A stretch of 50,441 bases of DNA from positions 1 through 50,441 of IMG/VR virus record IMGVR_UViG_3300042540_000801; one strand, 5' to 3'. The notes below the pieces were generated by a model, which ran no database searches, was not told the origin of the DNA, and worked only from the letters and a program-made list of their open reading frames with translations. Positions 21,992 to 30,146 of this stretch are shown here, one piece after another. Positions within the stretch are counted from its first letter, which is position 1, and each line of letters opens with the position of its first letter. Both the position numbers and the translations under genes were made by a program. Source of the stretch: a virus.

Positions 21992-24522
21992 GCGTTTTTG
22001 TAGTCCTCGTCTTCGTCCACGTAGAGGAACCACTTGGTGCTAGTCTTCACGGCCCGCGTGATCCGCATCTTCGACGGCGGGCGGATGACTTCGCTCTCGT
22101 CCAGGCTGTCGCGGTGGTTGACGTAGCCGACCCGCGGCGCGCGGGAGACGAGCACGACGCCCTTGTTGAACTCGCTGCCGCCGCTGAAACTGCCGGCCGT
22201 GCGGCGGGAGGTGGTCCAGCTGTTGACGCCGCTGTGCGACACGTAGCCGTCCTTGAGCAGGGCGTCGACGGCGTCGTCGTTGAGCTTGAGCCCGCGGTAG
22301 AGCTGCATGCAGCAGCCGAGCGTCGAGGCGGCCGTGCCGGCTTCGAGGACCTTGGTCATTTCGCGGATGGCGTCCTCGCGGGCCGATTCCCGCATCTGGT
22401 CGTATTCCTCTTCGATCTCTTGGGTGCGATCGGCGATCCACTCTTGCTTGACCTCTTCCTGCTCGTCTGGGGTGAGCGAATCCCACTTGTCGTTGTAGTA
22501 GTCGACTTTGTCGACGCCGTCCCACTCGCTTTCGAGCTCGTCGACTTTCTCGTTGATGAGTTGCCGCTCGGTCTCGGAGTCGATGGTCCCGTACTCCGTG
22601 CCATAGGAGTCGATGACGTCGCCGTCGGTGCCGCCGCCGCTGACGGACTCGGTGAAGTAGGCGTAGCCGTCGCCGGTGTAGGCGAGCAGCGCGCCTTCGT
22701 CGTCGGAGAGGTCGGCGTGGTCCTGCAGTTCCTTGGCGTCGCTGAAGTCGGTGACGAGCCCGCGGTCTTTGCCGTCGCCCTCGACTTCGTCGAGGTAGGT
22801 CTGGGCGTCGGTGACGCTCCGGTCGGTGACGACGATCTCGCCGCCGCCGCTCTGGACGGTCTTGGACTGCCCCTCTTCGTCGTCGCGGGCCGTGCCGGGG
22901 GAGGTCGGATCTGGCTCGCTGTCGTCGCCGCCGTCGCCGTCGTCCCCGGCGCACTTGTTGCCGGGCTTGAAGCCGCCGGCGCCAGTGCCGCAGTCGCGGG
23001 ATTCGGCGCGGGCGGCGGGTGGCGATTGGGGAGCCTGGGGCTCGCCAGGAGGGCCGCCCGGGCCGGGGCCTGGGTCATTTGTCGGGCCTTCCGGTGCGGC
23101 CCCAGGGGGCTCGCCAGGGGCTCCCGGGTGGGGCTGGGCGGGGGTGACGCCGGCCACGATGGCGGTGGCGGTGGTGCGAGGCATGGCTGGGAAGACGCTG
23201 CCGATGATCGACACGGCGGCGTCCGGGGCCACCGTCCCGGCGCCGACCTGTTCGAGGATGGCCAGCAGGCCGCCGACGTCGGCCGTGGGCTGGGCGGGCT
23301 GCTCGGCCGTGGGCTGCTCGGCGGCCTGCGGGTCGGGCTGCGGCTTGGACGCGTTGGTGAGCGTCTGCATGTTGAGCTGCACGAACCGCTCGTCGCCACC
23401 TTCGACGGGGTTGAGGTTCTCCCAGCCGCGGATCTCGTTCACGCTGGCGACGCCGAGCGAGGCGAGCGTGCTGTAGTAGCTCGCCCGGGCGCTGGCGTCG
23501 CCGCGGAGCATGCCCCGCGTGTCGAACTCGGCGAAGATGTTGTCGTCGGTGATGAGGTCGCGAGTGAACGCGGTTTCGAACCGGCGGAGCCAGCCGAGCA
23601 GGGTGTGCTGGATGAAGTCCAGGCTTTGCTGTTCGATGTTCGAGAATGACGAGCGCGTAAGGTCGCCCACGAGATGCGGCGGAACGCGAAAGATGCGGCA
23701 GATCTCTTCAGTCTGGAACCGGCGGCTTTCGAGGAACTGGCTCTCCTGATTCGAGGCGCCGCCGAGCTCGACGGGCTTGAGGCCGCCGCTGAGGACCGCC
23801 GTGCGGTTGGCCCGGTCGCTGCCGCGGTGCATCCGCTCCCAGTTGTCTCGGAGGGCGACGGCCGCCTGCTGGTCGAGCTCGTTGTCCGTGGTGAGGACGA
23901 AGCCGGGGCGGGCGCCGTTCGCGAAGAAGCTCGACCCGTGGATCTCGCAGGCGCGGGCCAGGGCGATGGCGTCGCGGGCCAGTTCGATCGGAACCATGCC
24001 CAGAACGCCGTCGTTGCTCAGCCACCGCAGGTGCATGATCTGGTCTTGCGTGTAGACCGTCTGCGACCCGTTCGGCTCGCGGTAGGTGTAGCGGAGCCGG
24101 CCGTTTTCCAGCCGCTCGCAGGCCATCCGCGAGGGGTGCAGGGGGATGAGGGCCGACACCGCGCCGCGCTTCCCGGCCCGGATTTCGTTGTAGGCGTTGC
24201 CGTGCAGGCCGAGGTGCAGCATCTGCTGCTCCCGCCACTCGAAGCTCGTCTGCCAATCGTTCGGGGCGACGTGGAGGACGTGGTAGAGCGGATGCTCGCG
24301 GGCGATCTCCTTGCCGCCGTCCGGCCGCCGGCGGTAGAGGTGGAGCGGGAGCCCGGCGACGCCCTCGGCCAGGACGCGGAGGCAGCCGAGGACCACGGTG
24401 CAGCGGAGGGCGGTGTCGGCGTTGACCCTGACCCCGGCCGCCGTGCGGCCCGAGAGGTCGTCATCCAAGGATCGGGTCTCGACGTCGCCGGGGAGCCAGA
24501 GGATGCGGTTGGGGGCGATCAT
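21988..24522 (-). CDS. Portal protein with C-terminal ADP-ribosyltransferase-like domain
   Basis: An 844-aa protein, about twice the usual portal length. Residues 1-390 are an HK97-type portal (ALRCTVVLGCLRVLAEGVAG, PIELARDAIALA, FRVPPHLVGDLTRSSFSNIEQQ, VNEIRGWENLNPVEGGD). Residues 415-460 add a helical piece (VGGLLAILEQVGAGTVAPDA), then a Pro/Gly linker. CGTGAGGFKPGNKC stands at 511-524. The last 110 residues form an R-S-E domain: Arg743 in LYRGL, SWTTS at 768-772 and ExE at 809-811. Portal C-termini face the capsid interior, so twelve copies of the enzyme would be packed near the exit channel. ATGA overlaps join it to both neighbours. Confidence 0.9.
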   Translation of the reverse strand: MIAPNRILWLPGDVETRSLDDDLSGRTAAGVRVNADTALRCTVVLGCLRVLAEGVAGLPLHLYRRRPDGGKEIAREHPLYHVLHVAPNDWQTSFEWREQQMLHLGLHGNAYNEIRAGKRGAVSALIPLHPSRMACERLENGRLRYTYREPNGSQTVYTQDQIMHLRWLSNDGVLGMVPIELARDAIALARACEIHGSSFFANGARPGFVLTTDNELDQQAAVALRDNWERMHRGSDRANRTAVLSGGLKPVELGGASNQESQFLESRRFQTEEICRIFRVPPHLVGDLTRSSFSNIEQQSLDFIQHTLLGWLRRFETAFTRDLITDDNIFAEFDTRGMLRGDASARASYYSTLASLGVASVNEIRGWENLNPVEGGDERFVQLNMQTLTNASKPQPDPQAAEQPTAEQPAQPTADVGGLLAILEQVGAGTVAPDAAVSIIGSVFPAMPRTTATAIVAGVTPAQPHPGAPGEPPGAAPEGPTNDPGPGPGGPPGEPQAPQSPPAARAESRDCGTGAGGFKPGNKCAGDDGDGGDDSEPDPTSPGTARDDEEGQSKTVQSGGGEIVVTDRSVTDAQTYLDEVEGDGKDRGLVTDFSDAKELQDHADLSDDEGALLAYTGDGYAYFTESVSGGGTDGDVIDSYGTEYGTIDSETERQLINEKVDELESEWDGVDKVDYYNDKWDSLTPDEQEEVKQEWIADRTQEIEEEYDQMRESAREDAIREMTKVLEAGTAASTLGCCMQLYRGLKLNDDAVDALLKDGYVSHSGVNSWTTSRRTAGSFSGGSEFNKGVVLVSRAPRVGYVNHRDSLDESEVIRPPSKMRITRAVKTSTKWFLYVDEDEDYKNA
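22951..22992 (-). repeat. Cys-bounded module-border repeat, copy 1
   Basis: Encodes CGTGAGGFKPGNKC in the portal, between the proline-rich linker and the C-terminal effector module. The DNA is nearly the same as copies 2 and 3. Confidence 0.85.
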
Positions 24523-26138
24523 AGGATCAGGATGTCCGGCTTCGGCGCGGTCTCGACGGGCTGGTGCGAGGTCAGGCCGCCGAGGGCCATGACGAGCGAC
24601 ACGATGCCGTCGATTCGCTTGGGTGATCCTGGCTTCGGCTTGATGGGGCGAATGTTTCCGTTGCTGTCCGTCTTGATCGAAACGTTGGAGGCCATCCATC
24701 CGAGAACGAGATTGCCCGCGTGCCTGAGCTTCTTGCTGGCGAGCAAGTTCTCAAGCATTTTCGAGGGTGGGCTCATGCTGCCGATGCCCTGAGAAAACCC
24801 TACCACTTCATGCCCGGCCCCTTGAAGTTGCAGGGCGAGCTGGGTCGCGTTCCATCTGTCGATGCAAATCTTGCGGACGTTGTAGGTCTCGGCGAAGGCG
24901 GTGATGTCCCGGAAAATGACGTCGTAGTCGGTGACGTTCCCGTCCGTGAACTTGAGGCCGTTGGCCGGGTTTTCCGCCCACTTCGTGTAGGGGACGCCGT
25001 CGCGCCGCTCGCGCTCGAGGGCGTTGTCGCCGGGGATCCAGAACTGACAGAGGACGTCGAAGGTGCCGTCCTCCGCGGGGAACACGGCGACCATCGCCGA
25101 GGTGTCGAACGTGGTGGCGAGGTCGAGTCCCACGACGCACTCCCGGCCCTTGAGCGGCCCGGGCGGCGGCAGGGCGCAGGCCTGCCAGGCGTCCATCTTC
25201 AGCCAGGCCGTATCCTGGGCGGTCCAAGAGTTGAGCCGGTATCGCTTGAAGGCGTTTTCCTTGCTGACCGAGAGCGTCGACTCCTTGAAGTCGGCTTCGA
25301 AGTCCTTGGGGTCGATGGTCTCCCGCCACGATGGGTTGGCCCGCGGCCAGAGGGCCGGGTCGGTCCAGTCGGCCGATTCCTCGACTTCGTGGATGCAGGG
25401 GAAGAACTGCGGGTCGTAGCGCCAGTCGCGGAGGACGTTCTTGGCGTACATGTACTGCTCGTAGCAGATGCTCGTGCGGTCGTAGCCCGCCGTGGTCGTG
25501 GAGCAGAGCAGCGGCTGCGCTCGAGCGGCGCCGCCGAAGCGGAGCGAGTCCCAAAGCCTCCGGTCCCGCTGGCTATGGAGCTCGTCGAACAGGCAGCCGT
25601 GGATGTTCAAGCCTTCGGCGCGGAAACTGTCGCCGCTCAGGACCCGCCAGAACGAGGCCGTCTTGCGGTAGGTGATGGTGCGGCGCGAGTCGATGACTTC
25701 GAGCACGCGGGCCAGCTGCGGTGAGGCGCGCACCATGTTGCTGGCCTCTCTGGCCACGATGGATGCCTGGTCGCGATCGCTGGCCGCCGAGAAGATCTCG
25801 GCGCCGCCCTCGTTGTCGGCCATGAGCAGATAGAGCCCGATGCCGGCGAGGATGGTGCTCTTGCCATTTTTTTTGGCGGTGCTGATGTAGGCGACCCGGT
25901 AGCGGCGCATGTCGTTGTCGACTCGCACCCAGCCGAAGAGCTCCTCGAGCATCCCCCGCTGCCAGGCGAGCAGCGTGAACGGCTTGCCGGCGAAGCGGCC
26001 CTTGGAGTGGCAGAGGTAGTTTTCGAAGAAGCGGACGACGTGCGAGCCGCGCTGCTCGTTGTAGTACCACTCAAGCCCCTGCGCTGTCGCGTCGCTCTTC
26101 GATAAACGAGCTAAGCGGGTCGTCGTGTCTGTCTGCAT
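24519..26138 (-). CDS. terL: Terminase large subunit
   Basis: A 539-aa DNA-packaging motor. The ATPase half shows a Walker A-type STAKKNGKST (near 88-97), an acidic Walker B LFDELH (near 183) and the coupling CSTTTAGYD. The nuclease half shows GLDLATTFD (near 340) and a late KRIDGIVSLV aspartate. The HK97-like length and order are normal. It overlaps the small-subunit gene by 68 bases at its start and the portal by ATGA at its end. The ribosome site is weak, so coupling to the small subunit is likely. Confidence 0.95.
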   Translation of the reverse strand: MQTDTTTRLARLSKSDATAQGLEWYYNEQRGSHVVRFFENYLCHSKGRFAGKPFTLLAWQRGMLEELFGWVRVDNDMRRYRVAYISTAKKNGKSTILAGIGLYLLMADNEGGAEIFSAASDRDQASIVAREASNMVRASPQLARVLEVIDSRRTITYRKTASFWRVLSGDSFRAEGLNIHGCLFDELHSQRDRRLWDSLRFGGAARAQPLLCSTTTAGYDRTSICYEQYMYAKNVLRDWRYDPQFFPCIHEVEESADWTDPALWPRANPSWRETIDPKDFEADFKESTLSVSKENAFKRYRLNSWTAQDTAWLKMDAWQACALPPPGPLKGRECVVGLDLATTFDTSAMVAVFPAEDGTFDVLCQFWIPGDNALERERRDGVPYTKWAENPANGLKFTDGNVTDYDVIFRDITAFAETYNVRKICIDRWNATQLALQLQGAGHEVVGFSQGIGSMSPPSKMLENLLASKKLRHAGNLVLGWMASNVSIKTDSNGNIRPIKPKPGSPKRIDGIVSLVMALGGLTSHQPVETAPKPDILIL

Positions 26139-26574
26139 GGATCGTCACCTGAGAGCGGCTGCTGGGGGTGAGGCCGAACTCCTGCTCGATGCGGAGCAGG
26201 ATGGCGGCGAGCTTGGTCATCTGGCTGGCGTAGGGCGACACCTGGATGTGCTTGATCTCGCCTGTCGAGTCCTTGAACCGGATGACGTCGAGGCCGGCCT
26301 TGACGGCGTCGTAGTTCCGCTTCCACTGTTCCCAGATGGCGCAGTAGCGGGCGAGGGTCTCGGTGTCCGCGAGCGTCAGCACCCGCATGGCGGCGAGGAC
26401 CGGGACGGTGGTCTGCCACTTCTGGAGCGCCTGGCCCTCGAGCCAGGCCGGCGGCTCGATGTCCGGAGCCGCCAGGTCGGGCGTCGGCTCGCTCGGATTG
26501 AGCGTCCCCTTGCTGGGATTGCCGCGGATGTACTTGAGGATCGACGGTTCTGGCGGCGGTCCACGCTTGCCCAT
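26071..26574 (-). CDS. terS: Terminase small subunit (P27 family)
   Basis: A 167-aa DNA-recognition subunit of packaging. The start MGKRGPPPEPSILKYIRGNP is the characteristic N-terminus of the P27 family, followed by PPAWLEGQALQKWQ, LARYCAIWEQWKR and a helical ASQMTKLAAILLRIEQEFGLTP. The ATG at 26574 lies behind GGAGG, which itself overlaps the end of the methyltransferase gene. It works with the large subunit encoded next. Confidence 0.92.
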   Translation of the reverse strand: MGKRGPPPEPSILKYIRGNPSKGTLNPSEPTPDLAAPDIEPPAWLEGQALQKWQTTVPVLAAMRVLTLADTETLARYCAIWEQWKRNYDAVKAGLDVIRFKDSTGEIKHIQVSPYASQMTKLAAILLRIEQEFGLTPSSRSQVTIHADRHDDPLSSFIEERRDSAGA

Positions 26575-26575
26575 G

Positions 26576-27655
26576 TCAGCCTCCATGCAGGATGGTGGTC
26601 TTGATGTGCGAGGCGATGGCCCGCATCAAGAGCGGCGGGACGCTGTTGCCGATCCGAGCCCACTGGTTGATGTGCGTGCCGCTGAGCGTGAAGGCGTCGG
26701 GGAAACTGCCGATCCGCTTGGCCTCCGCGATGGAGATGCTCTCGTCGAGGTCGGGGTGGAGGAGCATGCCGCGGCCGCTGGTGACCTTGGTGATGGTGCG
26801 GGATGGCTTGTTCCAGGCGAGGCGGTTGAGGTTGAAGTAGTGGTGCAGCGGATGGAACCGGCTGGCACTGCCGCCTGGCTTGGCCCGTGAGGCGTAGGGC
26901 ATTGCCTTGACGTTGGGGGTGATGCCGGGCGTGTGCTCCAGGCCGCGCCAGGCGTCCCGCACCGTGTAGGGCTGGCCGAGCGGCGCGGGGTGGCTGGGGG
27001 CGATGGGAAGGTCGGCGCGGGTGCCGATGAAGATCATCCGCTCGCGGGCCTGGGGCACGCCGTAGTACATGGCGTTCATGAGCCGGGCGCGGACGTGGTA
27101 GCCGGATTCTTTGAGTGTCCGAAGAATCTCGGCGAAGATGAGACGCATCTTGCCCTTGACCATGCCGCTGACGTTCTCCATGACGAACGCTTTGGGGCGC
27201 AGGCCCTCGAGGAGGCGGATGTATTCGCGGAAGAGTTGGTTGCGTGGATCGTCGAGCATCCGCTTGCCCGAGGTGCTGAAGCCCTGGCAGGGGGGCGAGC
27301 CGTCGAAGACGTCGAGCTCGCCGGGCTTGAGGCCGGACAAGGCGAGGGCTTTCTCGACCGTGAGCGCGGCGATGTCGCCGTGAAACAGCGGTACCTCGGG
27401 GAAGTTCTCGCGGAACTGGGCGGCGGCGTGGTTGTCCCACTCGACCGCGAGCAGTTCGCGGAAGCCGGCCATGCTGTAGCCCAGTGACGAGCCGCCGCAG
27501 CCGGCGAAGGTGCTGATGACCGTCGGCGCGTCGGCCGGCTTGGGCGCGAGGTGGTCGCGCCACGCCTGCTCGAGAGCGTCGGGGTACTCAGGCCGCGAAC
27601 TCGTGGCCGCAGTTGGGGCAGGTGCAGTAGTCAACGTCTTCCTCCACGCTTTCAT
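26576..27655 (-). CDS. DNA (cytosine-5) methyltransferase
   Basis: About 359 aa. The C5-methyltransferase motifs are present in order: motif I FAGCGGSSLGYSMAGF, motif IV GSPPCQGFS with the catalytic Cys, motif VI ENV, motif VIII QARERM, and motif X at RIGNSVPP near the end. It would transfer methyl from S-adenosylmethionine to cytosine. The start is uncertain: ATG 27655 is used, but a TTG at 27634 has a much better GGAGG. It lies between ParB-like genes and the terminase, so protection of phage DNA from host restriction is the likely purpose; no partner endonuclease of its own is seen. Confidence 0.92.
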   Translation of the reverse strand: MKAWRKTLTTAPAPTAATSSRPEYPDALEQAWRDHLAPKPADAPTVISTFAGCGGSSLGYSMAGFRELLAVEWDNHAAAQFRENFPEVPLFHGDIAALTVEKALALSGLKPGELDVFDGSPPCQGFSTSGKRMLDDPRNQLFREYIRLLEGLRPKAFVMENVSGMVKGKMRLIFAEILRTLKESGYHVRARLMNAMYYGVPQARERMIFIGTRADLPIAPSHPAPLGQPYTVRDAWRGLEHTPGITPNVKAMPYASRAKPGGSASRFHPLHHYFNLNRLAWNKPSRTITKVTSGRGMLLHPDLDESISIAEAKRIGSFPDAFTLSGTHINQWARIGNSVPPLLMRAIASHIKTTILHGG

Positions 27656-28118
27656 CGTACTCGGTGCCACCGGCGTTCGGAGGCAGCACGAAGGTCTTGT
27701 CTGCGTCGATGACGCCGATCTTCTCGGCGAGTTGGGTGAGCATGTCGGCCACCGACTCGTTGCTCGTCTGCGTCTGATGCAGCAGGGCTTCGAAGGCGGT
27801 GGCGTTCGAGTGGGCCATGCCCGCGAGCGGATCGAGGATCGCGAGCAGCTTGTCGGACTCTTCCTCGTTGAGGTCGAGGATGAGGACCGGCACTTCTTCC
27901 TCGGGCGAAACCTCGGCGCGGAGGTGGCCGTCGATGAGCATGAGCGACCCGTCGGGAAGTTTGCGGGCCAGCAGGGCGTCCGCGTAGCCGACGTCCTCGA
28001 GGATCCCGGTGAGCGCCTTTCGCTGCGGCTCCGGGTGCGTGCGCCAGTTCTTGGGGTTGGGGATGAGCTCGCTGGCCGGGACGTAGACGAGCTGACGGAC
28101 GCGGTCGCGGATGTTCAT
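27588..28118 (-). CDS. ParB-like nuclease-domain protein, copy 2
   Basis: A 176-aa protein. Residues 10-90 carry the ParB/Srx-type pattern: NPKNWRTHPEPQRKALTGIL, then a VGYADALLARKL strand and LIDGHLRAE, which holds the GHxR-like catalytic/CTP motif. The tail ends in a CxxC pair (CTCPNCGHEF). It is a clear tandem paralogue of the next gene upstream, with which it shares NxRNWRTHPEP and DGHLRAE. Start by ATGA coupling. Phage proteins of this type often pair with DNA methyltransferases, and one follows here. Confidence 0.85.
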   Translation of the reverse strand: MNIRDRVRQLVYVPASELIPNPKNWRTHPEPQRKALTGILEDVGYADALLARKLPDGSLMLIDGHLRAEVSPEEEVPVLILDLNEEESDKLLAILDPLAGMAHSNATAFEALLHQTQTSNESVADMLTQLAEKIGVIDADKTFVLPPNAGGTEYDESVEEDVDYCTCPNCGHEFAA

Positions 28119-28633
28119 TCTTGCGGTTCCTTCTTCTGGCCGAGGGCGAGGGGGAACTTGTGGCCGCACTCGGGACACGTTTTCATCTTGGTCTGGCTGG
28201 GGTCGGCCGAGAGATCCTCGAGCGAGACCCGCGCGGCGGCGGCGGTCTGCTCGAGCATGAGCCGGATCGACTCGTTGCTGGTTTCAACCTGGGAAAAAAG
28301 TTCCTTGAGCTTGGCCTTGTCGACGCCGGCCATCTCGGCGAGCGGGTCATGGGTGGCGAGGAGCTTGTTGGCCTCCTCCTCGGTGACGTCGAGGATGAGG
28401 ACCGGCACCTCGAGGTCCGGCACGGTCTCGGCGCGGAGATGCCCGTCGATGAGCTCGAGCGACCCGTCCTCGAGGCGACGAGCGACCAGAGCGTCCGCGA
28501 AGCCGATCTCGGCCAGGACGCCGCGAAGGACGTCTTTCTGGGGCTCGGGATGGGTTCGCCAGTTGCGCGGGTTGGGGCGGAGCGAGGAGGCCGGGACGCG
28601 TTCGAGGGCGGTGATTCGACGTCGGTATTTCAT
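28115..28633 (-). CDS. ParB-like nuclease-domain protein, copy 1
   Basis: A 172-aa paralogue of the gene at 27588-28118. It shows RPNPRNWRTHPEPQKDVLRG, ELIDGHLRAE and a C-terminal CPECGHKF zinc knuckle pair. Between them is an acidic stretch (VTEEEANKLLATHDPLAEMA) that both copies share. The ATG overlaps the stop of the preceding proline-rich gene as ATGA. The duplication must be old, since the two differ at most variable positions. Confidence 0.85.
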   Translation of the reverse strand: MKYRRRITALERVPASSLRPNPRNWRTHPEPQKDVLRGVLAEIGFADALVARRLEDGSLELIDGHLRAETVPDLEVPVLILDVTEEEANKLLATHDPLAEMAGVDKAKLKELFSQVETSNESIRLMLEQTAAAARVSLEDLSADPSQTKMKTCPECGHKFPLALGQKKEPQE

Positions 28634-29292
28634 GGGGAAAATCGAGGTTCCTGGGGGCGTCGAGGGGGGGCTATGGAAAACCCCCGGAGAGGTGTGGAGG
28701 GGGAACGTCCGTGGTCTATGGTTTTTGCCGGCCGGAAGATCGACCCCGCCCCCGCCCCCCGCGACCAGCCGACGCGACGCAGCCGACGCGCCGGGCGGGC
28801 CGGGACGCCGGGGGCGAGGATCGCGGCCGGGGATGGAGCAGGCCGCAGGGCAGGAGCGATCCCACGCTCGCCAGGGCGAGCCAGGATGGGGCGATTGCCT
28901 TGGGGTGGTGTGGTTGGCCTCATGGCATGGAGGGGGCTTGTGGAGCATCCAGGGGAGCCTTGGCCGGGGGCGAGCCAGGGGGAGCCAGGATCTCGCCAGG
29001 AGCCGGGCGAGGAGGCCGGGAGTCGAGAGCAGGGCGAGGCGACTGGCCGGCTCCAGGGGGCTTCCTTGGGGGTTCCTTGGGGCAGCGCTGGGCGTTCAAG
29101 CAGGGGCGGGAGGGCGAGGGGCTGGCTGGTGGCTCTGGCGAGGGTGAAGGCGTGGGCGATCGCGACCACGCCGAGGAGCCAGGCAAGGAGCCAGAGCATC
29201 GAGGAGTCGAGGAGCGACGCCCCCCAAAAAGCCGGCGCGGCCAGGGCGGGCCGGGTGGCCGGGTCAGGTGTCAGGGGGGCGGGGTGGTGCAT
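28630..29292 (-). CDS. Membrane protein with long proline-rich tail
   Basis: A 220-aa protein. Residues 33-55 (MLWLLAWLLGVVAIAHAFTL) form one membrane helix, and the remaining 165 residues are rich in Pro, Arg, Ser and Ala and look unstructured. I accept it because its stop overlaps the next start as ATGA and its ATG lies inside the previous gene, but the very high GC leaves long open frames on the other strand too. No family is recognised. It may be a phage envelope or lysis-related protein. Confidence 0.5.
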   Translation of the reverse strand: MHHPAPLTPDPATRPALAAPAFWGASLLDSSMLWLLAWLLGVVAIAHAFTLARATSQPLALPPLLERPALPQGTPKEAPWSRPVASPCSRLPASSPGSWRDPGSPWLAPGQGSPGCSTSPLHAMRPTTPPQGNRPILARPGERGIAPALRPAPSPAAILAPGVPARPARRLRRVGWSRGAGAGSIFRPAKTIDHGRSPSTPLRGFSIAPPRRPQEPRFSP

Positions 29293-29582
29293 GCTGGGGT
29301 GCCGCCGGGCTTGGGCTTGTTGGAGCGTCGCCAGGTGTAGTAGCAGCCCCGCGAGCAGAAGAGGCCCGCGTCGCTGCCTTTGTTGGATCGCCAGCCGCGG
29401 GAGAAGTCGCGCCCGCAGCACTTGCACCTTCGTACCCGGCAGGTCAAGCAGAGCGCGGGCGGGCGGCCGCGGGCCGGGGGCGTGGTGACGGGCTTTGAGC
29501 ACTCAACGCACAACGCCGTCCGACCGGGCGCCCTTGCGGGAGTTGCATGACACGCAGAGGCATTGAAGGTTGGCCGGGTCAT
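29271..29582 (-). CDS. Zinc-finger protein next to the HNH gene
   Basis: About 103 aa with several cysteine pairs: CVEC, CLTC, CKCC and CSRGC. The second half (CKCCGRDFSRGW, then FCSRGCYYTWRR) resembles an HNH- or FLZ-type treble-clef finger. The start is uncertain: the ATG at 29582 behind GGGGGGAA overlaps the HNH gene by 80 bases. It may cooperate with the neighbouring endonuclease or bind DNA near the packaging site. Confidence 0.6.
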   Translation of the reverse strand: MTRPTFNASACHATPARAPGRTALCVECSKPVTTPPARGRPPALCLTCRVRRCKCCGRDFSRGWRSNKGSDAGLFCSRGCYYTWRRSNKPKPGGTPACTTPPP

Positions 29583-29823
29583 CTGTTCCCCCCTTGGACT
29601 TTGGGACGATGTGATCGACGGTCGCCTCCTGCTTGCGGGAGCAGACGCGACCGCAGTGCTTGCACGTCCAGGCGTCGCGGAGAAGGATCTTCTGGCGAAC
29701 GGCGATCCACTGCTTCGAGCAGTAGCCACGCTGGGCTGCCGATGGGCGGGCCAGTTCGGAGGGCGACGGGTGCCTGCGGATGGCGGCTCTGGCCGGCTGA
29801 TGGGAGGGGATTCGCTGAGGCAC
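29503..29823 (-). CDS. HNH endonuclease
   Basis: About 106 aa. CKHCGRVCSRKQ is followed by the HNH core TVDHIVPKSKGGTDDPANLQ and LCVSCNSRKG, with both zinc pairs and the catalytic His present. I prefer the GTG at 29823, behind GAGGG, over a TTG at 29862. HNH proteins near terminase genes often take part in DNA cutting during packaging. Here the methyltransferase and ParB-like genes stand between them, so the link is weaker. Confidence 0.85.
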   Translation of the reverse strand: MPQRIPSHQPARAAIRRHPSPSELARPSAAQRGYCSKQWIAVRQKILLRDAWTCKHCGRVCSRKQEATVDHIVPKSKGGTDDPANLQCLCVSCNSRKGARSDGVVR

Positions 29824-29833
29824 CTCCAAGCCC

Positions 29834-30145
29834 TCACCGTGCTGGCGGCTGCGGCCTGACAAACAGAGCCTCCAGCCCCGCCTTCACATCACTCCCCAGC
29901 AACTCCAGCACGCGGGCTTCAACCTGTGCCTGCGTGTAGTCGCCAGCCGCGTCGTAGGCGGCGCCTTCCCACAGGGCGATTGCCTGCGGGCAGGGGCGAA
30001 TCCGCGCCACGCAGGTCTTCGTCTTCGCGTTGTCGATGATCGTCACATCTAGTTCGGTCAGCGTGATTGGCTGAAACGTGCGAACCTCGCCGCTGGCGCG
30101 AGTGATCGCCGGAGGCTGAATGGTGACGGGCTGGGACAGATTCAT
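29834..30145 (-). CDS. Fibre-associated small protein, unknown
   Basis: A 103-aa protein. Strand-rich N-terminus (QPVTIQPPAITRASGEVRTF), then TVTIIDN-type segments and a helical end (AQVEARVLELLGSDVKAGLEALF). It starts at 30145 behind GGAG, directly after the repeat-fibre gene. A role as a fibre tip, chaperone or attachment piece is inferred from position only. Confidence 0.65.
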   Translation of the reverse strand: MNLSQPVTIQPPAITRASGEVRTFQPITLTELDVTIIDNAKTKTCVARIRPCPQAIALWEGAAYDAAGDYTQAQVEARVLELLGSDVKAGLEALFVRPQPPAR

Positions 30146-30146
30146 G

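Noticed and set aside
22114-23649. A 511-codon open frame on the plus strand opposite the portal
   Set aside because: High GC at third positions keeps the opposite strand open; the protein is low in complexity and the portal is unmistakable.
24519-26138. Chromosomal bacterial DNA rather than a phage
   Set aside because: Terminase, portal, capsid, connector, tape measure and tail genes are all intact and in order, and no host housekeeping operon is present.
27510-29488. Long plus-strand frames opposite the methyltransferase and ParB-like genes
   Set aside because: These are shadows of GC-rich genes on the minus strand, which carry clear motifs; no family pattern is seen in the plus frames.
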